Assembly (NCBI RefSeq): GCF_013839525.1
Contig: NZ_JACDIS010000005.1
Span: 124,001 to 188,000 of the forward strand
DNA length: 64,000 nucleotides
Source: Chthonobacter rhizosphaerae
GTDB lineage: Bacteria; Pseudomonadota; Alphaproteobacteria; Rhizobiales; Pleomorphomonadaceae
Direction of reading: 5' to 3'
Shown here piece after piece: positions 24,781 through 35,333 of the stretch. The translations under genes and the position numbers were made by a program. How positions within the stretch are numbered: the first letter of the stretch is position 1; each line of letters starts with the position of its first letter. The notes beneath the pieces are model-generated. The model was not told the origin of the DNA and made no database searches. It saw nothing but the letters and a program-made list of their open reading frames with translations.

Positions 24781-25322
24781 CGAGACCCGTTCCCCTCTCT
24801 CGTCGGTTGGTAGAGATGGATCGTCCAGCTGCGCTGCTCGGCCGTATCGATCTCGAAGAACCCGGTCCGTTCGTATCCGCGCGCGACGCAGTCCTCCACG
24901 CCGAGGATGGTGAACATCTTGCGTCTCGTGCACATGAAGGACTTGCCGCCCCACTCGCCGCCGCGCTGACTGTCGACGGCATAGATGTAGTAGTACCGCG
25001 ATCCGAGGGCGCCGGGCAGCAGGGTGCCGCACCCTTCGCCCTTGATGTTCCACCACCCCTCGGTCCGCCAGCCGTCCTTGCCCTTGTAGCCGATGGCCAC
25101 CGACACCGTTGACTTGGTCTTGTTGCAGAGGCGCAGGTCCGCCTGCGCCGTCGTCGCGCCGAACGCCGTCGCGGCGACCAGGACCGCCCCGCCGGCCGCG
25201 GCGCGCCATAAAGCGGCACGGATCCGCGAGGTTATGGTTCCCGGGCCGACCCCGCCCCGGCCCGCCCCCAGCAATCGTCCGAGCGTGGTGCGCAGACCGC
25301 GCTCCGTCCGTGCCGCCACCAT
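24777..25322 (-). CDS. DUF1036 exported protein
   Basis: A 181-residue protein with an N-terminal hydrophobic segment ending TTAQA and then the DUF1036 domain: DLRLCNKTKSTVSVAIGY, GWRTEGWWNIKGEGC, YYYIYAVD, and a C-terminal RTGFFEIDT. Four cysteines suggest a periplasmic, disulphide-bonded fold. Function unknown. Translationally coupled to pyk. Several ATGs are possible (25343, 25328, 25322); TAAGGA is best spaced for 25322. The signal peptide n-region is unusually long with any of them. Confidence 0.85.
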   Translation of the reverse strand: MVAARTERGLRTTLGRLLGAGRGGVGPGTITSRIRAALWRAAAGGAVLVAATAFGATTAQADLRLCNKTKSTVSVAIGYKGKDGWRTEGWWNIKGEGCGTLLPGALGSRYYYIYAVDSQRGGEWGGKSFMCTRRKMFTILGVEDCVARGYERTGFFEIDTAEQRSWTIHLYQPTREGNGSR

Positions 25323-25536
25323 CGTCATCCTTACCGACGTCATCCGTAGGCGCCCGTCTTATCGCGTGAGGGGTCGCGCGGTGTCAACCGCCCGAGGGGC
25401 ATGGCGAAGCGCCAATCGGTGAGAGGCCATTCGGGAGCCGCATGGAAGTCCACGTTCAAGGTTCGCCTCCAGGTCGGGCCCGGCGGGCCGCCCCGGCGAA
25501 TCGGAGAGCGACCGTACATAGCATCATTACGAAATA

Positions 25537-26424
25537 TCACGCGCGCGGCCGCGCGATCACGATTCCGCCCAGGATCAGGCTTCCGCCGATGGCCTGCTCC
25601 AGACCGAGGGTCTCTCCGAGCACCAGCCAGGCGATGAGGGCGGCCGCCACGGCCTCCAGGAAGATGACCAGCGACGAGAAGGCGGCCGGCAGGTGACCGA
25701 GCGCGAAGGCCAGAAGGCCCTGGCCGCCGGCATGGCTGATGAAGGCGAGGCCGAACAGGGCCGCCACGCCGCCGAGCGACGCGGGCCAGAGGGTCGGCTC
25801 CAGCACGGCGGCGACGGCGAGCAGCACGGGCGCGGTCACCACGGTGCTGGCGAAGGTGGCGGCGCCGCTCGCCACCGTGCGGCGCGCGACCCGGAGGGCC
25901 AGGAAATAGCCGCCGAAGAAGAGGGAGGTGACGATGCCGTAGAGGTCGCCCCAGATCCGCTCCGGCGCCAGACTGTAGCTGCCGCCGAGGAGCACGGCGC
26001 CGCCGGCGACGCACAGCGCGAGGCCGACCATCACCTGCCGTTCCACCCGTTCGCCGATGAGCGCCCACGAGCCGAGCACCACCCAGATGGGCGCGGTGGT
26101 GGCCAGGAAGGTGGCGTTGGCGACCGTGGTGTTGACGATGGCGAGATGCCAGAAGAACAGGTCGCCGGCGAACAGGAGCCCGGCGATGAGCACGGCCGGC
26201 GTGCGGAGGGCGGCCGCGATGGCGGCGTTGCCGGCCTCGCTGCGCGCCCACAGATAGAGGATCGGAAGCGCCAGGCCCACGCGCCAGAAGGCGCTGGCGT
26301 AGGGGCCCACGTCGGCGAGGCGGACCATGACGGGCGAGACGCCCATGGCGACGGCGCCGAGGACCAGGGCGCCATAGGCGCTGGCGAGCGGGGAGGGCCT
26401 GGCGGCGGTATGGGGCAGGGACAT
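25537..26424 (-). CDS. EamA/DMT-family transporter
   Basis: A 295-residue inner-membrane protein with about ten hydrophobic helices in two EamA repeats (PYASAFWRVGLALPILYLW and TTAPIWVVLGSWALIGERV in the first; FISHAGGQGLLAFALGHLPAAFSSLVIFLEAVAAALIAWLVLGE in the second). Such drug/metabolite exporters move amino acids or metabolites out of the cell. It is divergent from the N-formylglutamate amidohydrolase gene with about 140 bases between starts. The substrate is unknown. Confidence 0.88.
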   Translation of the reverse strand: MSLPHTAARPSPLASAYGALVLGAVAMGVSPVMVRLADVGPYASAFWRVGLALPILYLWARSEAGNAAIAAALRTPAVLIAGLLFAGDLFFWHLAIVNTTVANATFLATTAPIWVVLGSWALIGERVERQVMVGLALCVAGGAVLLGGSYSLAPERIWGDLYGIVTSLFFGGYFLALRVARRTVASGAATFASTVVTAPVLLAVAAVLEPTLWPASLGGVAALFGLAFISHAGGQGLLAFALGHLPAAFSSLVIFLEAVAAALIAWLVLGETLGLEQAIGGSLILGGIVIARPRA

Positions 26425-26567
26425 GGTACGCTGAACGACCGGGAACTGGAGACGACGGCGGCCGGGGAGGCCGCCAGGAAGGCGCGGATGGTGCGCGCGG
26501 CGAGAAGGTCTGGCAAGCCCCGGCGAGACTGCCTATTGTCCGCCGGACCGAACAGGAAGCATGCGCC

Positions 26568-27416
26568 GTGACCGGACCGACATCACCCTTCGACCCCGTC
26601 GAGCAGATCGCCGGCGATCTCGGCACCGGCCTCCTGCTCCTTTGCGACCACGCTTCCAACGCGCTGCCGCCGGAGTACGGCGACCTCGGCCTTCCCGCCG
26701 CAGAGTTCGACCGGCACATCGCCTACGACATCGGGGCGGCCGCCGTCACCCGCCGTCTCGCGGCGCTCTCCGGCGCGCCGGCTCTTCTCACGCGGGTGTC
26801 GCGCCTGCTGATCGATCCCAACCGGGGCGAGGACGACCCGACCCTGGTGATGCGGCTCTCGGACGGCGCCGTGGTGCCGGGCAACGCGCGGGCGGACGCG
26901 GCGGAGCGCCGGCGCCGGCTGGAGGCCTTTCACCGACCCTATCACCAGGCGATCGCGGCGCGGCTCGACGAGGCGGCGGCCCGCGGCATCGTGCCGGCCA
27001 TCGTGTCCATCCATTCGTTCACGCCCTTCTGGAAGGGCGTGCCGCGCCCCTGGCACGTGACGCTGCTGTGGGATCTGGACGACCGGGTGAGCGCGCCGCT
27101 CTTCACCGGGCTCGCGTCCGAGCCCGGCGTCCTGGTCGGCGACAACGAGCCCTATGACGGCGCTCTCAAGAACGACACGCTCCACCAGCACGCCACCCGG
27201 CGGGGGCTGGCCCACACGCTGGTGGAGATTCGCCAGGACCTGATCGCGACCGACGAGGGCGCGGCCGCCTGGGGCGACCGGCTCTGGCGGCACATCGAGC
27301 CCATCCTCGCCGACCCGGCGGTGCGGAGCGTGCGGCACTACGGCTCGCGCTCCGACCACAATCCCCGCCGGCCACCCATTCCGCTTCCGGCGACCCGAAA
27401 CGGCGCCGGCGCCTGA
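26568..27416 (+). CDS. N-formylglutamate amidohydrolase family protein (paralogue 2)
   Basis: A 282-residue hydrolase: LLLCDHASNALPPEYGDLGL, the metal/active-site region VSRLLIDPNR, IVSIHSFTPFW and LVEIRQDLI. This is the branch found in rhizobia directly before DUF1244. Probable action is deformylation or deacylation of an N-acyl amino acid. GTG 26568 is the start that fits the family. The other paralogue is at 6515-7411; the two share the fold but not the flanking motifs (HASNA versus HSGNA), so they probably use different substrates. Confidence 0.87.
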   Translation: MTGPTSPFDPVEQIAGDLGTGLLLLCDHASNALPPEYGDLGLPAAEFDRHIAYDIGAAAVTRRLAALSGAPALLTRVSRLLIDPNRGEDDPTLVMRLSDGAVVPGNARADAAERRRRLEAFHRPYHQAIAARLDEAAARGIVPAIVSIHSFTPFWKGVPRPWHVTLLWDLDDRVSAPLFTGLASEPGVLVGDNEPYDGALKNDTLHQHATRRGLAHTLVEIRQDLIATDEGAAAWGDRLWRHIEPILADPAVRSVRHYGSRSDHNPRRPPIPLPATRNGAGA

Positions 27417-27436
27417 CCCCCGACAGGAGGCCCGTC

Positions 27437-27742
27437 ATGCCCGAGATCGACGACAAGACCCGCACCGAACTGGAGGCCGCCGCCTTCCGCCGGCTGCTGG
27501 AGCACCTCTCCAGCCGCTCCGACGTGCAGAACATCGACCTGATGAACCTCGCCGGCTTCTGCCGCAACTGTCTCGCCAACTGGTACAAGGACGCCGCCGA
27601 GGCCCGCGGCCTGCCGCTCTCCAAGGACGAGAGTCGCGAGATCGTCTACGGCATGCCCTACGCCGAATGGCAGGCGAAGAACCAGCGCGAGGCCTCGCCC
27701 GACCAGATCTCGTCGTTCGAGAAGAACCGCCCGCAACATTGA
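27437..27742 (+). CDS. DUF1244 protein
   Basis: A 101-residue soluble protein with the DUF1244 hallmark AAFRRLLEHL, DVQNIDLMNLAGFCRNCLANWYKDAAE and REIVYGMPYAEWQ. The two closely spaced Cys (CRNC) could bind metal. Function unknown. It begins 20 bases after the N-formylglutamate amidohydrolase stop with AGGAGG nearby, so the two form an operon, an arrangement kept across Hyphomicrobiales. Confidence 0.93.
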   Translation: MPEIDDKTRTELEAAAFRRLLEHLSSRSDVQNIDLMNLAGFCRNCLANWYKDAAEARGLPLSKDESREIVYGMPYAEWQAKNQREASPDQISSFEKNRPQH

Positions 27743-27979
27743 TCCTCGCGGCGACGCGGCGACCGGGGGCGGATGGACGTCTCGGTGACGGAATGTTAAC
27801 CACGCCGGCCGCACACGGCTGAGAGGACGGCGCTTGCCGGCTTGGCGGACGAACGTTCGATCCTGTCGCAGATCCCTGCCGAGAGGATCGGCTCGGGCGC
27901 GCCGGACCCCTCGCCGTATCCATCCCTTTGACCGGCCCCGTTCGGGCGGCCGGCCAGCCGACAGGAAAGGTCGATCGTC

Positions 27980-28234
27980 ATGGTCGCGGAAGTAGCAGAC
28001 ACCGGCGTCGCCGCCGACGAGCTGAAGCAGTTCGTCGAGCGCATCGAGCGCCTGGAAGAAGAGAAGAAGGCGATCGCCGACGACGTGCGCGACGTCTACG
28101 CCGAGGCGAAGGGCCGGGGCTACGACGTGAAGGCGATCCGCGCCATCGTGCGCCTGCGGGCCAAGGAGCCGCACGAGCGCGAGGAGGAAGAGGCGATCCT
28201 GGAGCTCTACAAGAGCGCTCTCGGAATGGCGTGA
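27980..28234 (+). CDS. gapR: GapR, nucleoid-associated DNA-binding protein (DUF2312)
   Basis: An 84-residue helical protein: [47 protein letters not shown] followed by an acidic helix. This is the DUF2312 signature. In Caulobacter GapR forms clamp-like oligomers on overtwisted A/T-rich DNA, helps topoisomerases ahead of replication forks and is needed for normal cell-cycle progression. The upstream 237 bases include a lone TTAACC motif. It stands apart from the DUF1244 operon and probably has its own promoter. Confidence 0.93.
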   Translation: MVAEVADTGVAADELKQFVERIERLEEEKKAIADDVRDVYAEAKGRGYDVKAIRAIVRLRAKEPHEREEEEAILELYKSALGMA

Positions 28235-28605
28235 TGTCGGTCCGGAGGTCCTGCGGAAGCGCCGCCGGGCGCTCGCGGCGGCCCCGGAGCGATCTCCGCT
28301 CGGCCGTGGCGGGTCGCCGTCGTCGGCGCGCCGCCGCGGGGCTCAAGCCCGGTCCGTCGCCGACGCCCTCGTGCGGGATCTCGTCATCTTGACCGGTCGG
28401 CGGCGGTCGGCAGACCCCCGTGGCGTTGAAGCGGCGCATCCATCCTTGACCTTCCCCACCCGTGACGGTGCCGCGCCACGAGATCGACATGGGCGCCTCA
28501 CACCTGTCCGACAAGGCTGCCTCACGCTGTGAGGCGGCACCTCACGCCTTTGAGGCATGAGGCGATCCTCGGCGGATCGGCCTCCTGCGATCAGAGGAGA
28601 GGCGC
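28235..28605. promoter_or_regulatory. Intergenic region with repeated CCTCAC/GTGAGG operator-like palindromes
   Basis: A perfect palindrome GCCTCAC-N3-GTGAGGC lies at 28519-28535. A second, CCTCA/TGAGG with inner GCCT/AGGC and one mismatch pair, lies at 28540-28562. Their CCTCACGC left ends are exactly 20 bases apart, two helical turns, and a further CCTCAC begins at 28496. They end 44 bases before the TTC38-like gene, a good position for a cooperative repressor or activator. The rest of the region (28235-28490) is G+C-rich and shows nothing recognisable. Confidence 0.6.
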
Positions 28606-29928
28606 ATGACATTCGTGACCGACAGCCTGGGCCTTGCGCTCACCGGCGCGACAGAGACGAGCGCGGCCCGCTACGAGGCGGCCGTCAGGCTCCTGCAGTG
28701 CTACCGCGGCGATCCCGTCGCCGAAGTGGACGCCGCCATCGAGGAGAGCCCGGACTTCGTGATGGCGCACGCCCTGAAGGCTTGGCTGCATCTGCTCGGG
28801 ACGGAACCGGGCGGCCTGCCGGTGGCCCGCTCCGCCCTGGACGCGGCCGGGACGCTCAAGGCGACCGAGCGCGAAAAGGGCCATCTCGCGGCGATCGGCC
28901 ACCTGGTGGACGGCCGCTGGCATGCGGCGAGCCGGGTCATGGAAGACGTCACGATCGCCGCCCCGCGCGACGCGCTCGGCCTCCTCGTGGGGCATCAGAT
29001 CGACTTCTTCACCGGCCACAGCCGCATGCTGCGCGACCGGATCGCCCGCGCCTTGCCGCACTGGGATGCCGCGATGCCGGGCTACCACTCGCTCCTCGGC
29101 ATGCATGCCTTCGGCCTGGAGGAGACCGGCGACTATGCCCGCGCGGAGGCGGAGGGCCGTCGCGGCGTGGACCTCGAGCGTCACGACGGCTGGTCGCAGC
29201 ATGCGGTCGCCCATGTGCTGGAGATGCAGAACCGCAGCGCCGACGGCATCGCGTGGATGCGGTCGAACGACGGCTGGACCGGAGACAGCTTCTTCCAGGT
29301 CCACAACTGGTGGCACCTGGCGCTCTACCATCTGGAGCGCGGCGAGACCGACGCGGTGCTCGCGCTGTTCGACCGGGAGATCTACGGCGCCAGATCCGGC
29401 GTGGTTCTCGACATGGTGGACGCCTCGGCGCTCCTCTGGCGGCTCCACCTGAGAGGCATCGACCTGGGCGATCGCTGGTCGGCCGTGGCGGACAACTGGG
29501 CGCCGATCGCCACCAGCGGCACCTATGCGTTCAACGACGCCCATGCGGTGATGGCTTTCGTCGGAGCGGGCCGGCGCGACGCGGCGCTCGCCGTTCTCGC
29601 CGGGCAGGAGGACGCGAAGGCGCGGGGCGGCGACAATGCGGACTTCATCGCCAAGGTCGGCGAGCCGGTGGTCAGGGCGCTGATCGCCTTCGGCGACGGC
29701 GACTACCGACGCGTCGTCGCGCTCCTGCGCCCGGTGCGCTCGATCGCCGCCACGTTCGGCGGCAGCCACGCCCAACGGGACGTCCTCGACCTTACGCTGA
29801 TCGAGGCCGCCATCCGGTCCGGCGAGCCCGAAATGGCCATGGCCTTCGCCGCCGAACGCGCGGAGCGGCGCCACGACAGCCCGCTCAGCGAACTCTTCGT
29901 CCGACGGGCCCGGGCCCTGGCGGCCTGA
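28606..29928 (+). CDS. TPR protein of the TTC38 family
   Basis: A 440-residue soluble protein resembling eukaryotic tetratricopeptide repeat protein 38 and its bacterial relatives: HGSKAW-like HALKAWLHLL, GHLVDGRWHAASRVMEDV, FGLEETGDYARAEAEGRRGVDLERHDGWSQHAVAHVLEMQ and VHNWWHLALYHLERGE. The conserved His/Trp cluster (HAVAHV, HNWWH) is stronger than expected for a pure scaffold, but no activity is established. AGGAG lies about seven bases before the ATG. A GNAT gene follows after 14 bases, so they are one operon. Confidence 0.85.
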   Translation: MTFVTDSLGLALTGATETSAARYEAAVRLLQCYRGDPVAEVDAAIEESPDFVMAHALKAWLHLLGTEPGGLPVARSALDAAGTLKATEREKGHLAAIGHLVDGRWHAASRVMEDVTIAAPRDALGLLVGHQIDFFTGHSRMLRDRIARALPHWDAAMPGYHSLLGMHAFGLEETGDYARAEAEGRRGVDLERHDGWSQHAVAHVLEMQNRSADGIAWMRSNDGWTGDSFFQVHNWWHLALYHLERGETDAVLALFDREIYGARSGVVLDMVDASALLWRLHLRGIDLGDRWSAVADNWAPIATSGTYAFNDAHAVMAFVGAGRRDAALAVLAGQEDAKARGGDNADFIAKVGEPVVRALIAFGDGDYRRVVALLRPVRSIAATFGGSHAQRDVLDLTLIEAAIRSGEPEMAMAFAAERAERRHDSPLSELFVRRARALAA

Positions 29929-29942
29929 CGGGAGCGGATCTC

Positions 29943-30542
29943 ATGCATGACCTTCTCGTCGAAGCGCCGGCCCTGCCGGCGCGAACCACCGCCGTCGACA
30001 TCCTCGTCGCGGCCTTCGCGAACGACCCCGCCGTTCGGGCGATCTATCCGGACGAGCACGAGTACCGGCGCCACTTTCCGGGCTTCTTGACGGCCTTCGG
30101 CGGGCGCGCCTTCGAGGTCGGCACCGCCGACTGCGATCCCGAGCGGGGAGCCGCCGCCCTCTGGTACCCGCCCGGGCTCGAGCCCGACGGGGAAGCGGTC
30201 GTCGAGCATCTCGCGGCGACCGTTTCGCCGGACCGGTTCCACATGCTGATGGCGGGCTTCGAGATCCAGGCCGGTCTCCACCCGACGGAGCCGCACTGGT
30301 ACCTGCCCTGGATCGGCGTCCGGCCGGAGGCGACCGGGTGCGGCATCGGCGGCGCGCTGCTTCGACGCGGCCTCGAACGCGCCGACGCCGCGGACCTCCC
30401 GGTCTACCTGGAGGCGACGAGCCGGCGAAATGCCGCGCTCTATGCCCGCAACGGCTTCGAGATCGTCGGCATCGTGGAGGCTCCGGGCTATCCGGAAATC
30501 CTGGCCATGTGGCGCCCTGCCCGAACGGCGGGCAGGGGCTGA
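29943..30542 (+). CDS. GNAT family N-acetyltransferase
   Basis: A 199-residue acetyltransferase: AVDILVAAFANDPAVRAIYPD at the N terminus, WYLPWIGVRPEATGCGIGGALLRRGLE (acetyl-CoA-binding motif A with the Q/R-x-x-G-x-G/A pattern) and VYLEATSRRNAALYARNGFEIVG (motif B). This resembles GNATs that acetylate small amines or drugs. It is co-transcribed with the TTC38-like gene. Its substrate is unknown; the pairing hints at a common metabolite. Confidence 0.87.
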   Translation: MHDLLVEAPALPARTTAVDILVAAFANDPAVRAIYPDEHEYRRHFPGFLTAFGGRAFEVGTADCDPERGAAALWYPPGLEPDGEAVVEHLAATVSPDRFHMLMAGFEIQAGLHPTEPHWYLPWIGVRPEATGCGIGGALLRRGLERADAADLPVYLEATSRRNAALYARNGFEIVGIVEAPGYPEILAMWRPARTAGRG

Positions 30543-30624
30543 TGCAAGGGTGCCGACCTGCCGGCGAAAACCCAGCCGGAAAGCGGTCGTGTCGCGAACG
30601 GCGCGGCCGCGCACTCGCCTTTGA

Positions 30625-30831
30625 TCAGGACGAGGGCTCCTTCGATCGCCTGCTCAGCCCGATCGCCCGGAGCACGAGGGAAATCACCAGCAACACGCCA
30701 CCACCCAGGATGAAGGTGATGGCGATGCCGTTCTGCAGCATGGCGTTCGGCGACAGATCCGGAAGCGAAAGCAGGGCGCCCAGGCTGAGCCAGATGATCG
30801 ACGTGACGAAGATGTAAGCCTCGGTCAACAC
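30625..30831 (-). CDS. Small two-helix membrane protein
   Basis: About 68 residues with two clear hydrophobic helices, AYIFVTSIIWLSLGALLSL and IAITFILGGGVLLVISLVL, joined by a short loop and ending in the basic GLSRRSK tail. No family recognised. The start is GTG 30831 or the next codon, a TTG better spaced from GGAG. It lies convergent to the GNAT gene and divergent from ppsA. Hydrophobic pattern and position support a real gene, but there is no homology evidence. Confidence 0.5.
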   Translation of the reverse strand: MLTEAYIFVTSIIWLSLGALLSLPDLSPNAMLQNGIAITFILGGGVLLVISLVLRAIGLSRRSKEPSS

Positions 30832-31002
30832 GCGCTCCGCAGTTCGCTCCGCCGAACGAAGCCGCGTCGCCGGATCTTTGTTCCTTGTCCCGCAGGCCGT
30901 CGGCCCGTGTCCCAGGGCGCGGAACAGCCGCGGTGCTTGATCTCGAACAATGTGGACCCGCCGCGCGGGGCGTATCTCCTTCTGAAGAAGGGGAGATGTC
31001 CG

Positions 31003-33405
<2,403 letters not shown>

Positions 33406-33420
33406 CGGGGAAAGCCACGG

Positions 33421-33654
33421 TCAGGGGCTTTCCGCCTCCGGCTCGGCGAGGGCGCGGTAGTCGGAGACCGACAAGCAGAGGAGCGCGAGCTCGCCCTCGG
33501 TCACGGCCGCCTTGTCCTCGTCGGGCAGTTGCGCCTGGACGCGCACGAGATCGGCTTCGCAGGCCTGCCGCGTCCGGTAGGGGCCGAAGTCGGCGACCAC
33601 CGTGACGTTCGGCCCGAGAAGCAGATGGATGCTGACGAGGAGAACGACCCACAT
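33421..33654 (-). CDS. Small exported protein of unknown function
   Basis: A 77-residue protein with a hydrophobic N terminus (MWVVLLVSIHLLLGPNVTVVADFGPY) and a helical body (TRQACEADLVRVQAQL, ALLCLSVSD) containing two Cys. The layout, a signal segment followed by TRQAC and a conserved-looking Cys pair, is common among short periplasmic proteins of rhizobia. AGGAG is only two bases from the ATG. Family not recognised. Confidence 0.55.
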   Translation of the reverse strand: MWVVLLVSIHLLLGPNVTVVADFGPYRTRQACEADLVRVQAQLPDEDKAAVTEGELALLCLSVSDYRALAEPEAESP

Positions 33655-33695
33655 GTCTCCTGCCTAGCGCGTGTGGCCGATTCGACCAAGCCCGC

Positions 33696-33944
33696 TCATG
33701 CGAGTGGGGCGCCGTCGGTCTCGTCCGGATCCTCCAGGCCATCGGTCGAAAGGACGTCGATGATCCGGGCGACCGTGCCTGACGGAGGGCTGCGGTGATC
33801 GTTGGCCAGGGCTTCGTCCGAAAGCATCCAGGCCTTGGCGGCCTGAAGGTCCGCCAGGGTGGCGTCGAGCCGGATCACCTCGGCCGCAACCGCGTCGTCG
33901 ACGGGGCCGAGCGCGGCGCGGATCTCACCGATCGATAGGGCCAT
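33696..33944 (-). CDS. Small hypothetical protein
   Basis: An 82-residue acidic protein, MALSIGEIRAALGPVDDAVAAEVI, then RLDATLADLQAAKAWMLSDEAL and a polar C terminus. The Leu/Ala spacing in residues 15-45 suggests one amphipathic helix. GGGAG lies six bases before ATG 33944, which decides the start over an upstream in-frame ATG at 33977. No family recognised. It is not closely linked to neighbours. Confidence 0.5.
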   Translation of the reverse strand: MALSIGEIRAALGPVDDAVAAEVIRLDATLADLQAAKAWMLSDEALANDHRSPPSGTVARIIDVLSTDGLEDPDETDGAPLA

Positions 33945-34122
33945 GGTCGTCTCCCTCGCTTTGGGTCGATCCTCCATCAACCGGGCCCCGGGACGCCGGT
34001 TCCCCTCGCAAGGAGGCCGGCCGGCATAGGCCGGACCGATCCGCGCACGCCGCCCGATCGGTCTTGACGACGCGCCTCGGGCTGCGGTTGGGTCCGGCGC
34101 GACGGCGACGGGAGGCGGCTGC

Positions 34123-34392
34123 GTGGGGGTTCTCATCCAGATTATCGATTGGGCGATCGTGGCGGCGGCGCTCGCCTCCGCGTGGTTCTGGTGGCTCGCC
34201 AGTCGTCAGCGGGTCCGCCGGATCTCGCTGAGGGAGACGCTCGACGCGGCCGACATCAACCGGATCGTGACGGCCCTCAACCGGACCCAGATCCTCAACT
34301 CCAGGGCCGCCCTCGCCACCGCGGCGGCCGCCCTGCTGGCCGCCGGCCGCATCGCGCTCGACGCCCTCTCGCTCATGGGCGCCATCGGCTGA
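34123..34392 (+). CDS. Small membrane protein of unknown function
   Basis: An 89-residue protein with a hydrophobic helix near the N terminus (IQIIDWAIVAAALASAWFWWLA), a basic loop (SRQRVRRISLRETLDA), a polar helix and a second hydrophobic helix (AALATAAAALLAAGRIALDAL). The start is a GTG at 34123; no strong ribosome binding site precedes it. Codon use matches neighbouring genes. No family recognised. Confidence 0.6.
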   Translation: MGVLIQIIDWAIVAAALASAWFWWLASRQRVRRISLRETLDAADINRIVTALNRTQILNSRAALATAAAALLAAGRIALDALSLMGAIG

Positions 34393-34450
34393 CGCGCCGG
34401 AACCCCCCGCTCCGCGCCCCGTTGCGGTGACGAGCGAGGAGGCGAAGCCG

Positions 34451-35212
34451 GTGTCCACCGACGATGCAGCGGAAATCCGGGTCGGGACCGCCGGCTGGAG
34501 CGTCCCGAAGGCGCACGCGGCGGCGTTCCCGGACGAGGGCTCGCATCTGTCCCGCTATGGGGCCGTGTTCAACGCGGTGGAGATCAACTCGTCCTTCTAC
34601 CGGCCGCACCGGCGCGCCACCTACGAACGGTGGGCGGCGACCGTCGGAGACCATTTCCGTTTCGCCGTGAAGGTGCCGAGGGCGATCACCCACGACGCGC
34701 GCCTGGAGGGCTGCGACGCCCTGGTCGGCGCCTTCCTGGAAGAGACGGCCGGGCTCGGCGCCAGGCGCGGTCCGCTCCTCGTGCAGCTGCCGCCGAGCCT
34801 TCCGTTCCGGCCCGGGATGGCCGACCGGTTCCTGGCGGACCTCGCCGGCCGCGCGGACGCGCCGATCGTCTGCGAGCCGCGTCACCGCAGCTGGTTCGAC
34901 GACCGGGTGGAGGCGCTGCTTCAAAGCCTGCGGATCGCCCGCGTCGCGGCCGATCCGCCGCCGGTCCCGGGCGCGGACGCGCCGGGCGGGTGGCCGGGGC
35001 TCGTCTACCTGCGGCTCCACGGCTCGCCGCGCATCTACTATTCGGCCTATGACGAGGCGTTCCTCGGGCGGGTATCGGAAAGCCTCCTGGCCCGCCGGGC
35101 GGAGGGCGCGACGGCCTGGTGCATCCTGGACAACACGGCCGCCTTCGCGGCCACGGCCGATGCGCTGTCCGTTCGGGCGATGGTGTCCGCGCGCCGGAGT
35201 GGTGACCGGTAG
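34451..35212 (+). CDS. DUF72 (YecE-like) protein
   Basis: A 253-residue TIM-barrel-like protein with the DUF72 signature: IRVGTAGWSVPK, RYGAVFNAVEINSSFYRPHR, FRFAVKVPRAITHDARL, LLVQLPPSLPF and YLRLHGSPRIYYSAY. The catalytic role of the family is not established. GTG 34451 is chosen because GAGGAGG lies eight bases before it; GTG 34427 would add eight residues but lacks a ribosome binding site. Confidence 0.88.
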   Translation: MSTDDAAEIRVGTAGWSVPKAHAAAFPDEGSHLSRYGAVFNAVEINSSFYRPHRRATYERWAATVGDHFRFAVKVPRAITHDARLEGCDALVGAFLEETAGLGARRGPLLVQLPPSLPFRPGMADRFLADLAGRADAPIVCEPRHRSWFDDRVEALLQSLRIARVAADPPPVPGADAPGGWPGLVYLRLHGSPRIYYSAYDEAFLGRVSESLLARRAEGATAWCILDNTAAFAATADALSVRAMVSARRSGDR

Positions 35213-35333
35213 GCCGATGCCGGACGCCGCAACGCACGGCTCGGCTGCCGCCCATGCATCCCCGGGTGGAGCCATCCCCGCCGCGACGCGTTATGGCTCC
35301 CATCCGATCTTTCACTCCACCGGAGACCCGCCC

